In this document: piece after piece, positions 55,971-64,000 of the stretch
Position numbering within the stretch: position 1 is the first letter of the stretch
How the letters are laid out: each line of letters begins with the position of its first letter
From: Lachnospiraceae bacterium
Lineage (GTDB): Bacteria; Bacillota; Clostridia; Lachnospirales; Lachnospiraceae
Length of the DNA stretch: 64,000 bases
NCBI GenBank assembly: GCA_022510725.1
Contig: JAFLSW010000003.1
Coordinates: 1 to 64,000, forward strand
Reading direction: 5' to 3'
Position numbers and translations under genes: made by a program
The notes under the pieces: generated by a model
Told to the model about the DNA's origin: nothing
The model's database searches: none
The model's input: only the letters and a program-made list of their open reading frames with translations

Positions 55971-58088
55971 TTATTGTTGTTTGTTTTTGCGCTTACGAAG
56001 GCGGTAAGTTGCAGTCACGCCTATAAATCCTGCCACACCAACGGCTGTCAAAGCAAGCCACAGGCCCGGTCTTGCGCTGTCACCGGTTTTGGGCGCGATA
56101 GAGTTGCCTGATACACCGGCATTATCTGCTGCTGACTGCTCTGCAGGATTATTTGCAGGCTTCTCATCTGTCCCCGACTGCTCTGTATTACCGGTGCCAC
56201 TGTTCATGCTGCTCGCCTGTATGGTTACCTGTACTGATTGGGAGGGCAGGGTATCCTCTCCCGCCGATCTGCGCACTTCATAGCTGCCTGCTCCAAGGGA
56301 TTCAAGCTCTCCCTTAGCATTGGCAGTCACATCCTTCCAGGTCTTTCCGCCATCCTCGGAGATCTGGTATCTTCCTTCCGGCTCCAGTCCGCTGATCTTT
56401 CCGTCTTTTGCGTCTTTTGTACTCTCGCCTGTCACACTGAGAGAGCCTGCTATTTCAGGTTCACGCTTCGGTATCTCAAGTTCCTGTGCCTCACTGTCAA
56501 CCACATCGGCACCGTTACTTTTCTTCACGATACCCACCGTGCCGTTGATCCATTCATCTTTTATCTCGAGGTTTCCGTTTTCATCTGCGGTCACCGTATC
56601 CGTATGAAGGTTTCCGCCGGCATCCTTATATGTAATGTCATACTTCGCTCCCGGGATAAGCCCCTGTAGTCTGCCATTAGGCCTGTCAACAGATGCTCTC
56701 GGCATCTCTTCCGTCCACTTCGCATAGTATTCTTTATCACCATAATCAGTTTCTGTAATACTTGTTACCGGCGCTCCGCTAAAATCCGCTTTTTCATACC
56801 AACCGGCAAAGGTATAGCCGCTTCTTGTAGGTTCCGGCAGCGTTAAGCCTTTGCCCTGATAATAACTTGTATATGTTTCTTCATCCTTGATGGTTCCGCT
56901 GTTTGTGTGATAGGTGACTTGATAAGGCGGCTCATATTCGGCAGGCTTTACTAAAATCGGCCTTCCCAGTACCACACTCATTTTCCATATACTGCCAAAA
57001 TCCCAATTTTCAAAAGTGTCTTGCTGTGCAAATGCCGTCTCCCCAATGCTTTCCGCCTGACCGGACACATCGGCAGTCCCTATGCCTCCCTCTGCTGTTC
57101 CTTCCAGATAGTAACAATTTGCTATTTCAGTATTGAAATTGCGACTCACAATGCCGCTACGATCGCTACCGCTAACAAGACCATTACTATAACAGTTTAT
57201 TATTGATATTTTACTACTACTACTGAATCCTGCTATACCTCCGGCATAATTGTCACTAGTAGAAATTTTACCTGTATTATAACAGTTTTTTATCGTTATG
57301 CTACCACCACCCGAGGGGTATGCATATCCTGCTATGCCGCCGCAATTATCATTGCCCTCAACAGAGCCTGTATTATAGCAGCTTTCTATGCTTCCCTCTT
57401 CCAACCGCCCTACAATTCCTCCGGCACAATTGCTACCAACATCATTGCCCTTAATATTACCTTCATTTACGCAATTTATTATCGTTCCAAAATTTTGCGC
57501 CGCAATTCCTCCAACACCGGAGACACTGGGAGCACCACCAAAATCACTTCTGACACTGGCTTTGTTTCGGCAGTTTTCTATTGTTCCTTCTGTGTTAAGA
57601 TACCCTACAATTCCTCCCACATTTCTGGCATTACTATGAACCGTACCGGCCACAGTGAGATTTTGGATTGTACCATTCACATTTCCAAACAAGCCCTGAT
57701 ATCCCCTCTCAGGAGTAGAAGCAGGGGCCAATCCATTGATCGTGATCACATGGTTACCACCGTTAAAAATACCGGAAAATTTCATCTCGGCGTCGTAATC
57801 TCCAATCGGCCTCCAGTTAGTCACGGTAATATCCTCTGTCAATTTAAAATATACTCCACTATAGGGTTCACCGCCGTTTACATCCGCTGCAAGCCGGGTA
57901 AGATCTTCCGGTGATGAGATTATGTAGGGACTGGACGCTGTACCGTTTCCGGCAAATTCGGCTGCTAACAGCTGAATGCCATCATCTTCATACGCCGCAG
58001 CTTCTACCGTTTTCACAAATACATCTGCAATGCTTATCTGGCTGAGCAACAGTACCGCCGCCAACGCTCCTGTTATGAATCTTTTCAT
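55971..58088 (-). CDS. Cell-surface protein with GLUG-type repeats, InlB-like repeat and PKTGD sorting signal
   Basis: Signal peptide, repeated GGIxGxxxxxGxIxNCxNxGxI, TYHTNSGTIKDEETYTSYYQGKGLTLPEPTRSGYTFAGWYEKADFSG, C-terminal APKTGD + TM + RLRKRKNKQQ. Confidence 0.9.
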   Translation of the reverse strand: MKRFITGALAAVLLLSQISIADVFVKTVEAAAYEDDGIQLLAAEFAGNGTASSPYIISSPEDLTRLAADVNGGEPYSGVYFKLTEDITVTNWRPIGDYDAEMKFSGIFNGGNHVITINGLAPASTPERGYQGLFGNVNGTIQNLTVAGTVHSNARNVGGIVGYLNTEGTIENCRNKASVRSDFGGAPSVSGVGGIAAQNFGTIINCVNEGNIKGNDVGSNCAGGIVGRLEEGSIESCYNTGSVEGNDNCGGIAGYAYPSGGGSITIKNCYNTGKISTSDNYAGGIAGFSSSSKISIINCYSNGLVSGSDRSGIVSRNFNTEIANCYYLEGTAEGGIGTADVSGQAESIGETAFAQQDTFENWDFGSIWKMSVVLGRPILVKPAEYEPPYQVTYHTNSGTIKDEETYTSYYQGKGLTLPEPTRSGYTFAGWYEKADFSGAPVTSITETDYGDKEYYAKWTEEMPRASVDRPNGRLQGLIPGAKYDITYKDAGGNLHTDTVTADENGNLEIKDEWINGTVGIVKKSNGADVVDSEAQELEIPKREPEIAGSLSVTGESTKDAKDGKISGLEPEGRYQISEDGGKTWKDVTANAKGELESLGAGSYEVRRSAGEDTLPSQSVQVTIQASSMNSGTGNTEQSGTDEKPANNPAEQSAADNAGVSGNSIAPKTGDSARPGLWLALTAVGVAGFIGVTATYRLRKRKNKQQ

Positions 58089-58204
58089 TTCTTTTGTTCC
58101 TTTCTTGTATTGGTTATTTATCAGTATACACTAAGGCTGAATATTACATCATTCCATTGCGACCATACCATCTTTTTCCTGTTTTTGCAATGATTCCCAT
58201 CTCT

Positions 58205-58951
58205 TTAAGCCTGTTGAAACATATATAGCCATTCTCTGAAAATTGCCATATAAATAGCTTTTCCTGCCAAAAGTAACAAAATGTAGGTAATGATAGAAAC
58301 AATGATGGAAACCTTTTTAGAAAATTGTTTCAGTTCTCCGCTGTTAGGGTTGGTAACCTTGATCTCCGGATCAAAATTGATGCCTTCCACTCGTTTTGAA
58401 ATCGCTTTTGCATCAACAACTTCACCACGGGCTAAGTCCTCTTTCCAATTATTTAAATCTTCCAGCAGGATCGTATACCGTTGAGAATATTCCCGGCATT
58501 GCTGCACCTCAGACTTATAAACCGTCAAAGAGAATTTTTTCACTGCCCATTGCCCGATGGCATTCTGCTCATTAATCCCCAAAATGAGCACCGCCCTGCA
58601 GGTCTTATAAATGCAATAGGGCAAAAATATGATCAGGGCAGAAATACAAGCCACAACCAAAAGAGCACCACCCATTACGGCAAGAATAAGACTGGCAATA
58701 CACATAATAGCGCCTACGGGCAAAAGGAAGATCATTGCTGCCCAAGCCCCGCCAAAAAGCTTTAACTCAAATTGCAGATCCTTTTGTCTGCCTTCAGCAG
58801 ACAATAACTGTCGTTCCATGTTGTATTTGGCAAACATTGCCTTATCAATATAGTGATTGAGCAGATATGCTTCCTCGGAATCATACTCATATTTAATTGG
58901 AAATTTTGATTCTTCTGTCTTTGTCTCCAAGATCATTTCCTCAATTAACAA
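58205..58951 (-). CDS. Hypothetical membrane protein
   Basis: Hydrophobic segments, no recognised family. Confidence 0.65.
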   Translation of the reverse strand: MLIEEMILETKTEESKFPIKYEYDSEEAYLLNHYIDKAMFAKYNMERQLLSAEGRQKDLQFELKLFGGAWAAMIFLLPVGAIMCIASLILAVMGGALLVVACISALIIFLPYCIYKTCRAVLILGINEQNAIGQWAVKKFSLTVYKSEVQQCREYSQRYTILLEDLNNWKEDLARGEVVDAKAISKRVEGINFDPEIKVTNPNSGELKQFSKKVSIIVSIITYILLLLAGKAIYMAIFREWLYMFQQA

Positions 58952-58997
58952 ATGATATTTTTTCTCATTTTACCACAAGAGATTTTTATCCACAATG

Positions 58998-59915
58998 TCA
59001 GAGTCCCTGTTCTTTTGCTTTCTTGGCGACCATCTCATAGGTAGGCACCGACACTTGATATTTTTCTCCCATGCGGACTACTTCATAGATCAATCCGTCA
59101 ATCTCCGAACTTTTTCCGGCATAGACATCCCTCTGCATGGAAGTGGATGCGGTAGGTGATAATGTGTCCAATATTTTCAGATTGGTTGCTACGATATCAA
59201 CCTGGAAGGGCACGCCCATGGCCGTTGCCAGTGCATCGATCTCTTTCATCAGCTTGACAAAAGTATCTCTGGCTTCTCCGGTTTTTTGTACCTCGCCGGC
59301 AGATACATGATAATAAAGACCGCATGCCGCCATAGGTGACACATAAGAGAACTTCTGTAAGGCATCCCGTCTGATGTTGTCCGATAACACGCCTTCAATA
59401 CCGCTATCTTTTAAGTCTGCGGCAACCTGTAATAACTCCGGGCGGAATTCTTCCGGTGTCCTGACACCATAAACGATACGGAAAATATCTCCGTTTTGCC
59501 AGATCACCCCCGGCTCTTTGATCTGTGCCGCTATGTAAACGCAGCCGTCTGTTACAAGGGCATCCGGCAGTTCCTTTTGCAGCCTGCCCCCTGTCCCATA
59601 TATATTTAAGATAGGAATCACAATAGTATGAGCATCACAGATCCGCTGCAGGAAGGGAACCGTTTCCCCCAGGGAATAGCCCTTGACACAGACAAAAACC
59701 ACATCCGGCGTGTCCTTGTAATGCTCCATATCCGTAGCTTTAATAGGATTTACCACATAATTTCCTTTTACGGTAGTTTCCATGGCCAGTCCGGTTTGCT
59801 GCATCTTCTTCAGATGCCCCCCTCTGGCGATTAATGTTACATCCTTACCGGCTTCTGTCATAAAGGCGCCAATACTGCCCCCTACTCCTCCTGCTCCGAT
59901 CACTAAATATTTCAT
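58998..59915 (-). CDS. Ketopantoate reductase family protein (PanE/ApbA)
   Basis: MKYLVIGAGGVGGSIGAFMTEAGKDVTLIARG; C-terminal STSMQRDVYAGKSSEIDGL. Confidence 0.9.
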   Translation of the reverse strand: MKYLVIGAGGVGGSIGAFMTEAGKDVTLIARGGHLKKMQQTGLAMETTVKGNYVVNPIKATDMEHYKDTPDVVFVCVKGYSLGETVPFLQRICDAHTIVIPILNIYGTGGRLQKELPDALVTDGCVYIAAQIKEPGVIWQNGDIFRIVYGVRTPEEFRPELLQVAADLKDSGIEGVLSDNIRRDALQKFSYVSPMAACGLYYHVSAGEVQKTGEARDTFVKLMKEIDALATAMGVPFQVDIVATNLKILDTLSPTASTSMQRDVYAGKSSEIDGLIYEVVRMGEKYQVSVPTYEMVAKKAKEQGL

Positions 59916-59943
59916 CTATGATTCTCCTTTCAACACTTTCTCT

Positions 59944-59986
59944 AATAAAAAGCGAGCAAAGGCTTCCCCCGCTTTCACTCGCTTTT
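59944..59986 (-). terminator. Rho-independent terminator after GH13 gene
   Basis: AAAAGCGAG ... CTCGCTTTTTATT on minus strand. Confidence 0.8.
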
Positions 59987-60001
59987 ATCCCCAAATATAC
60001 T

Positions 60002-62107
60002 TTATGCTTCCTTCCGATGTCTTAAAATAATAGCAGAAGTTTTCGGAAGTTTTAAATTAATTCTGCCGCCATTGACAGGATGTTCCACGATTTCCGTAGT
60101 ATAACCATCATCCTTGGTCAGCATGATCTGCTCTAAATTACATTCTCTGGGAATACCTGCTTCCCAAATAGAAAACTGCTTTTCAATCTCATGGTCATTA
60201 TTATTAACAACAATGACATAGTGATCGTCCTTACAAAAACGGACATAACCGATCAGATTGTAATCCGATACCAGATACTTCAGGCTGCCGTTAAGGAATG
60301 CATCGCTTTCCTTGTGAATCTTGATCATATCCTTATGGAATTGGATCAGCTCTTTGTCTTCATGTCCCCAAGGGTAAGTCCGCCTGTTATCCGGATCGGT
60401 AAAGCCGCATACACCGGCTTCATCTCCGTAATAAATGGTAGGTGCGCCCACCCATGTCATCTGAACTGCCACCGCTTCTCTCATGACCGCTTTATTCACA
60501 CCCTGATTTGCCGCTTCGGAACCTAAGGTATTGACCCTGCCCACTTTTTTGTTGGTCCGGGTCAAAAATCTGGAGTGGTCATGGTTTGACAGCTCGTTCA
60601 TGGCAACATAAAGAGATTCGCCGGTAAAAGCTATTCCATGATAGCGCATAGCGCCCCAAAAGCTGTCCGCATTGCCGTACAAGTCTTCGCGATAGTCATC
60701 GCTGTGCTTCTGCATGCCTGTTAAAAACCAGGTCAAAGGCTCCATAAAGGCATCATAGTTCATGACCGTATCCCATTCTCCGTTTTGGATCCAGTCCTTG
60801 GGACTGCCGTAATGCTCTGCCAAAACAATGGCTTCAGGATTGGCATCCCGCACCGCATTTCTGAAATCCTTCCAAAATTGATGGTTAAATTCCGGAGAGT
60901 GACCCAGATCTGCAGCCACATCCAGTCTCCATCCATCCGCATTAAAAGGCGGGGAAACCCATTTTTTCCCAATATATAAGATATAATCATATAATTGCCT
61001 GGAAGCTTCGTAATTTAACTTAGGCAAAGTATCATGTCCCCACCAGCCGTCATAGGTGGGGTTATAAGGCCATTTGTTATCATCAAAGAAATGGAAGAAA
61101 TCACGATAAGGACTTTCATTTGATACATATGCGCCCTTTTCATAGCCCCGGAAATCCTCATAGATCCGTTCTCTATCCAGCCACTTATTAAAGGAGCCGC
61201 AGTGATTGAATACACCGTCCAAGATCACCTTCATGCCCCTTCTGTGAGCCTCTTCTACCACCTTCACAAACATTTCGTTGGAGGCTTCCAGATTTTTCCT
61301 GTTGGCAACACGATTGATATAACGGGATGCAAAACGGTTTTCCTGCTGCCCGGGAGGAAGCAGATCTCCCTGATCGTCTACGATCTTGCCAAAGTGGGGA
61401 TCGATATAATCATAATCCTGAATATCGTATTTGTGATTGGAAGGAGAAACAAACAGGGGATTAAAGTAGATCACATCAATTCCCAGATCCTGTAGATAAT
61501 CCATTTTGTCCAAAACGCCCTGCAGGTCTCCTCCATAAAATTCCCGCACACCCATTACCGCGGGATACTTATCCCAGTCGGTTACCCGGGTCACATGCTC
61601 TCCTATGTAGTTGTATTCATCTGTCAGCACATCATTAGTAGGATCTCCGTTATAGAAACGATCCACATAAATCTGATACATCACGGCCCCCTTTGCCCAT
61701 TTAGGCACATGCTGGCCGGGAATAATGACAAATTTATAATATTCCTGCTCGTCCTTTACCACACCCCGGTAATCAAAGATACAGACGATCTTACCGGCTG
61801 TGATCTCAAAATGATAAGCCACTCTTTCATTATCAAGCTGCAGTTCATATTCATAATAATCAAAAAGCTGATCGCTTTCATATTTCATCATCAGGTGCTT
61901 TTGCCCTTTGCAGACAAAATAGACCTTGTCTATATTATTTTTTGCGGAACGGAATTTAATGGTAACGATGCTATATGGATTGGGATCCGGCGGACAGACA
62001 AATTCCCCGGACATGTCAGAAAATAGTGCCCTTTTGTTAAAAACGGGGCGCATTGTAGAAATATATTGCTGATTCTGTTCTAATCTTGTCAGTTCATTAA
62101 AAAACAC
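60002..62107 (-). CDS. GH13 alpha-glycosidase (neopullulanase/cyclomaltodextrinase-like)
   Basis: MYQIYVDRFYNGDPTNDV, GVFNHCG, GWRLDVAADLG, VLAEHYG, ELSNHDHSR. Confidence 0.93.
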   Translation of the reverse strand: MFFNELTRLEQNQQYISTMRPVFNKRALFSDMSGEFVCPPDPNPYSIVTIKFRSAKNNIDKVYFVCKGQKHLMMKYESDQLFDYYEYELQLDNERVAYHFEITAGKIVCIFDYRGVVKDEQEYYKFVIIPGQHVPKWAKGAVMYQIYVDRFYNGDPTNDVLTDEYNYIGEHVTRVTDWDKYPAVMGVREFYGGDLQGVLDKMDYLQDLGIDVIYFNPLFVSPSNHKYDIQDYDYIDPHFGKIVDDQGDLLPPGQQENRFASRYINRVANRKNLEASNEMFVKVVEEAHRRGMKVILDGVFNHCGSFNKWLDRERIYEDFRGYEKGAYVSNESPYRDFFHFFDDNKWPYNPTYDGWWGHDTLPKLNYEASRQLYDYILYIGKKWVSPPFNADGWRLDVAADLGHSPEFNHQFWKDFRNAVRDANPEAIVLAEHYGSPKDWIQNGEWDTVMNYDAFMEPLTWFLTGMQKHSDDYREDLYGNADSFWGAMRYHGIAFTGESLYVAMNELSNHDHSRFLTRTNKKVGRVNTLGSEAANQGVNKAVMREAVAVQMTWVGAPTIYYGDEAGVCGFTDPDNRRTYPWGHEDKELIQFHKDMIKIHKESDAFLNGSLKYLVSDYNLIGYVRFCKDDHYVIVVNNNDHEIEKQFSIWEAGIPRECNLEQIMLTKDDGYTTEIVEHPVNGGRINLKLPKTSAIILRHRKEA

Positions 62108-62186
62108 GCCGTATCCTCCCTGATTGCCCTACTGTATTTTATTCTAACATAATCGCTTTTGACATTCCACTAATATTTTTTGACAG

Positions 62187-62219
62187 GAAAAAAGACAGCG
62201 TTCGCACCACTGTCTTTTT
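62187..62219 (-). terminator. Rho-independent terminator (3' end of candidate sRNA)
   Basis: AAAAAGACAG-TGGTGCGAACG-CTGTCTTTTTT on minus strand. Confidence 0.85.
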
Positions 62220-62281
62220 CGAGAAGGTATTTCTTTCTTTTGGGGTATAGCAAAAAACTATGTAATGTATTGGGGGGTTAC
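62188..62281 (-). ncRNA. Candidate ~94-nt small RNA with two C-rich tracts
   Basis: Putative promoter TAGACT-N17-TACAAT (62288-62316) followed by CCCCCC- and TACCCC-containing sequence and an intrinsic terminator; no ORF. Confidence 0.45.
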
Positions 62282-62377
62282 GAGTATATTGTAGCAACCC
62301 CCTCTAAGAAAGTCTAGTTTCAGCATTCACAAATATAACAAATAAAACTTATATTTTTTGTCTAATTTGCACAAAAA

Positions 62378-64000
62378 TCAGAACAGCGCTTCAAATTCCG
62401 CCATGGTGATCCGCTCTTTTTCTAAAAGAAGATCCGCACATTTATGGAGTATTCCTTCGTTTTCCATAATGATCTTTTTCGCCATCTGATAGCAGTTATC
62501 TACGATCTCTTTTACTTCCTGATCGATCTTTCCTGCCACCATTTCACTATGGCTTCTGGTGTGCGCCAGATCCCGTCCGATAAATACATCTTCTCCTTCT
62601 TCGTCATAGTTGATGGTGCCGATGTTATCAGACATACCATAACGGGTTACCATTTTCCTTGCTACCCGGGTAGCGCTTCTGATATCGGAAGATGCACCGG
62701 TGGTAATATCGTCAAAGATCAATTCCTCTGCAATACGGCCTCCCAGGGCAACCATGATCTTATGGAGCATCTTGCCTTTGGTTAAAAACATCTCATCCTT
62801 TTCCGGCAAAGGCATGGTATAGCCTGCCGCGCCCAGGCCCGTAGGTATGATGGAAACCGTATACACCGGTTCCATATCCGGCAGTACATGATGCAGAATA
62901 GCATGTCCCGCTTCGTGATAAGCGGTGATCCGTTTTTCCTGCTCGGAAACGATACGGCTTTTCTTTTCCGTACCTACGCCCATTTTGATAAAGGCTTTCT
63001 TTACATCCTCATCACAAATATATTCCCTGTCGGATTTTGCCGCGATCAGCGCTGACTCGTTTAACAGGTTCTCCAGATCCGCACCGGTAAATCCGGCAGT
63101 AGTCTGAGCAATGTGTTCTAAGTTCACATCCTCTGCAAGGGGCTTATTCTTAGCATAAACCTTTAATATCTCTTCCCTGCCCCCGATATCCGGTACGCCA
63201 ATACTGATCTTACGGTCAAATCGTCCCGGTCTTAATATGGCAGGATCCAAAATATCCACACGGTTGGTTGCCGCCAGCACGATGATGCCTTCATTTTCTT
63301 TAAAGCCGTCCATTTCTACCAGCAGCTGGTTTAATGTCTGTTCTCTTTCATCGTGACCACCGCCCATGCCGGTACCCCTTCTACGGGCAACTGCATCAAT
63401 CTCATCGATAAAAACGATACACGGATTATTTTTCTTAGCATCCTCAAACAGATCCCTGACGCGGGATGCACCGACACCGACAAACATTTCTACAAAGTCT
63501 GAACCGGAAATGGAGAAAAAGGGTACATCCGCCTCTCCTGCAATGGCCTTTGCCAATAAAGTCTTACCCGTACCGGGCGGGCCCTCCAACAAAACGCCTT
63601 TGGGAATCCTTGCACCTACTTTTATGAATTTCCCGGGTTCCCGTAAGAACTCTACGATCTCCGCCAGCTCTTCTTTTTCTTCCTTTAAGCCGGCGACATC
63701 TGCAAAGGTCGCCTTTTTGGGACCGCCTACCTCCAGCCTTGCCCGGTTCTTTCCGAAATTCATAGCCTTATTGCCGCCGCTTGCTGCTGCCATCTGGCTG
63801 TTTAGAAAGACCATGAATAGTACAAATACGATCACAACCAGCAGAATGGGGAGCATATAGGATTTAAACCAGGAATCCTGAGGAATATTGTTCATCAGCA
63901 CAGGAATCTGGTTCTCATCCAGCAGATCTTCCATTTCTCCCACATCAGCTACATATAAGATCGTACTGTTCCCGTCTTTAAAATAGATATTTAATCGTCC
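62378..64000 (-). CDS. ftsH: ATP-dependent zinc metalloprotease FtsH, 5' end beyond window
   Basis: [28 protein letters not shown] zinc motif. The reading frame stays open to 64000. Confidence 0.97.
   Translation of the reverse strand, partial: GRLNIYFKDGNSTILYVADVGEMEDLLDENQIPVLMNNIPQDSWFKSYMLPILLVVIVFVLFMVFLNSQMAAASGGNKAMNFGKNRARLEVGGPKKATFADVAGLKEEKEELAEIVEFLREPGKFIKVGARIPKGVLLEGPPGTGKTLLAKAIAGEADVPFFSISGSDFVEMFVGVGASRVRDLFEDAKKNNPCIVFIDEIDAVARRRGTGMGGGHDEREQTLNQLLVEMDGFKENEGIIVLAATNRVDILDPAILRPGRFDRKISIGVPDIGGREEILKVYAKNKPLAEDVNLEHIAQTTAGFTGADLENLLNESALIAAKSDREYICDEDVKKAFIKMGVGTEKKSRIVSEQEKRITAYHEAGHAILHHVLPDMEPVYTVSIIPTGLGAAGYTMPLPEKDEMFLTKGKMLHKIMVALGGRIAEELIFDDITTGASSDIRSATRVARKMVTRYGMSDNIGTINYDEEGEDVFIGRDLAHTRSHSEMVAGKIDQEVKEIVDNCYQMAKKIIMENEGILHKCADLLLEKERITMAEFEALF

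Overview
The window is a chromosomal segment of a Firmicute, most likely Lachnospiraceae/Clostridia by protein character (inference). It carries about 57 protein-coding genes, mostly on the minus strand, and two tRNAs. I found no CRISPR array, rRNA, transposase or prophage. Housekeeping genes include rlmD, a YhaM-like exoribonuclease, mutS2, trmL, nth, ptsI, a DUF815 ATPase, ttcA, tcdA, larE, panE-like, GH13, GH94 and a truncated ftsH. Accessory or regulatory modules include an AT-rich GHKL/LytTR two-component system with a lipoprotein and ABC transporter (4257-10056), a Bce-like module split by a cellobiose-phosphorylase-like gene (38142-46168), a LytTR-DUF3021-ABC module (46271-48733), and a Zn/Cd-type efflux operon with a detached HMA domain (50428-52919). 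The observations most worth checking are: an HtrA-like protein that appears to have lost all three catalytic-triad residues; three tandem 29-bp palindromic repeats upstream of a SatD-family gene; an unannotated 32-aa membrane micro-protein with a strong promoter; a candidate ~94-nt C-rich small RNA between ftsH and the GH13 gene; putative LytTR direct-repeat operators at two loci; 5'-terminal mRNA hairpins; and a predicted leaderless mutS2 mRNA. All family calls come from reading the sequence. No searches or computations were run.
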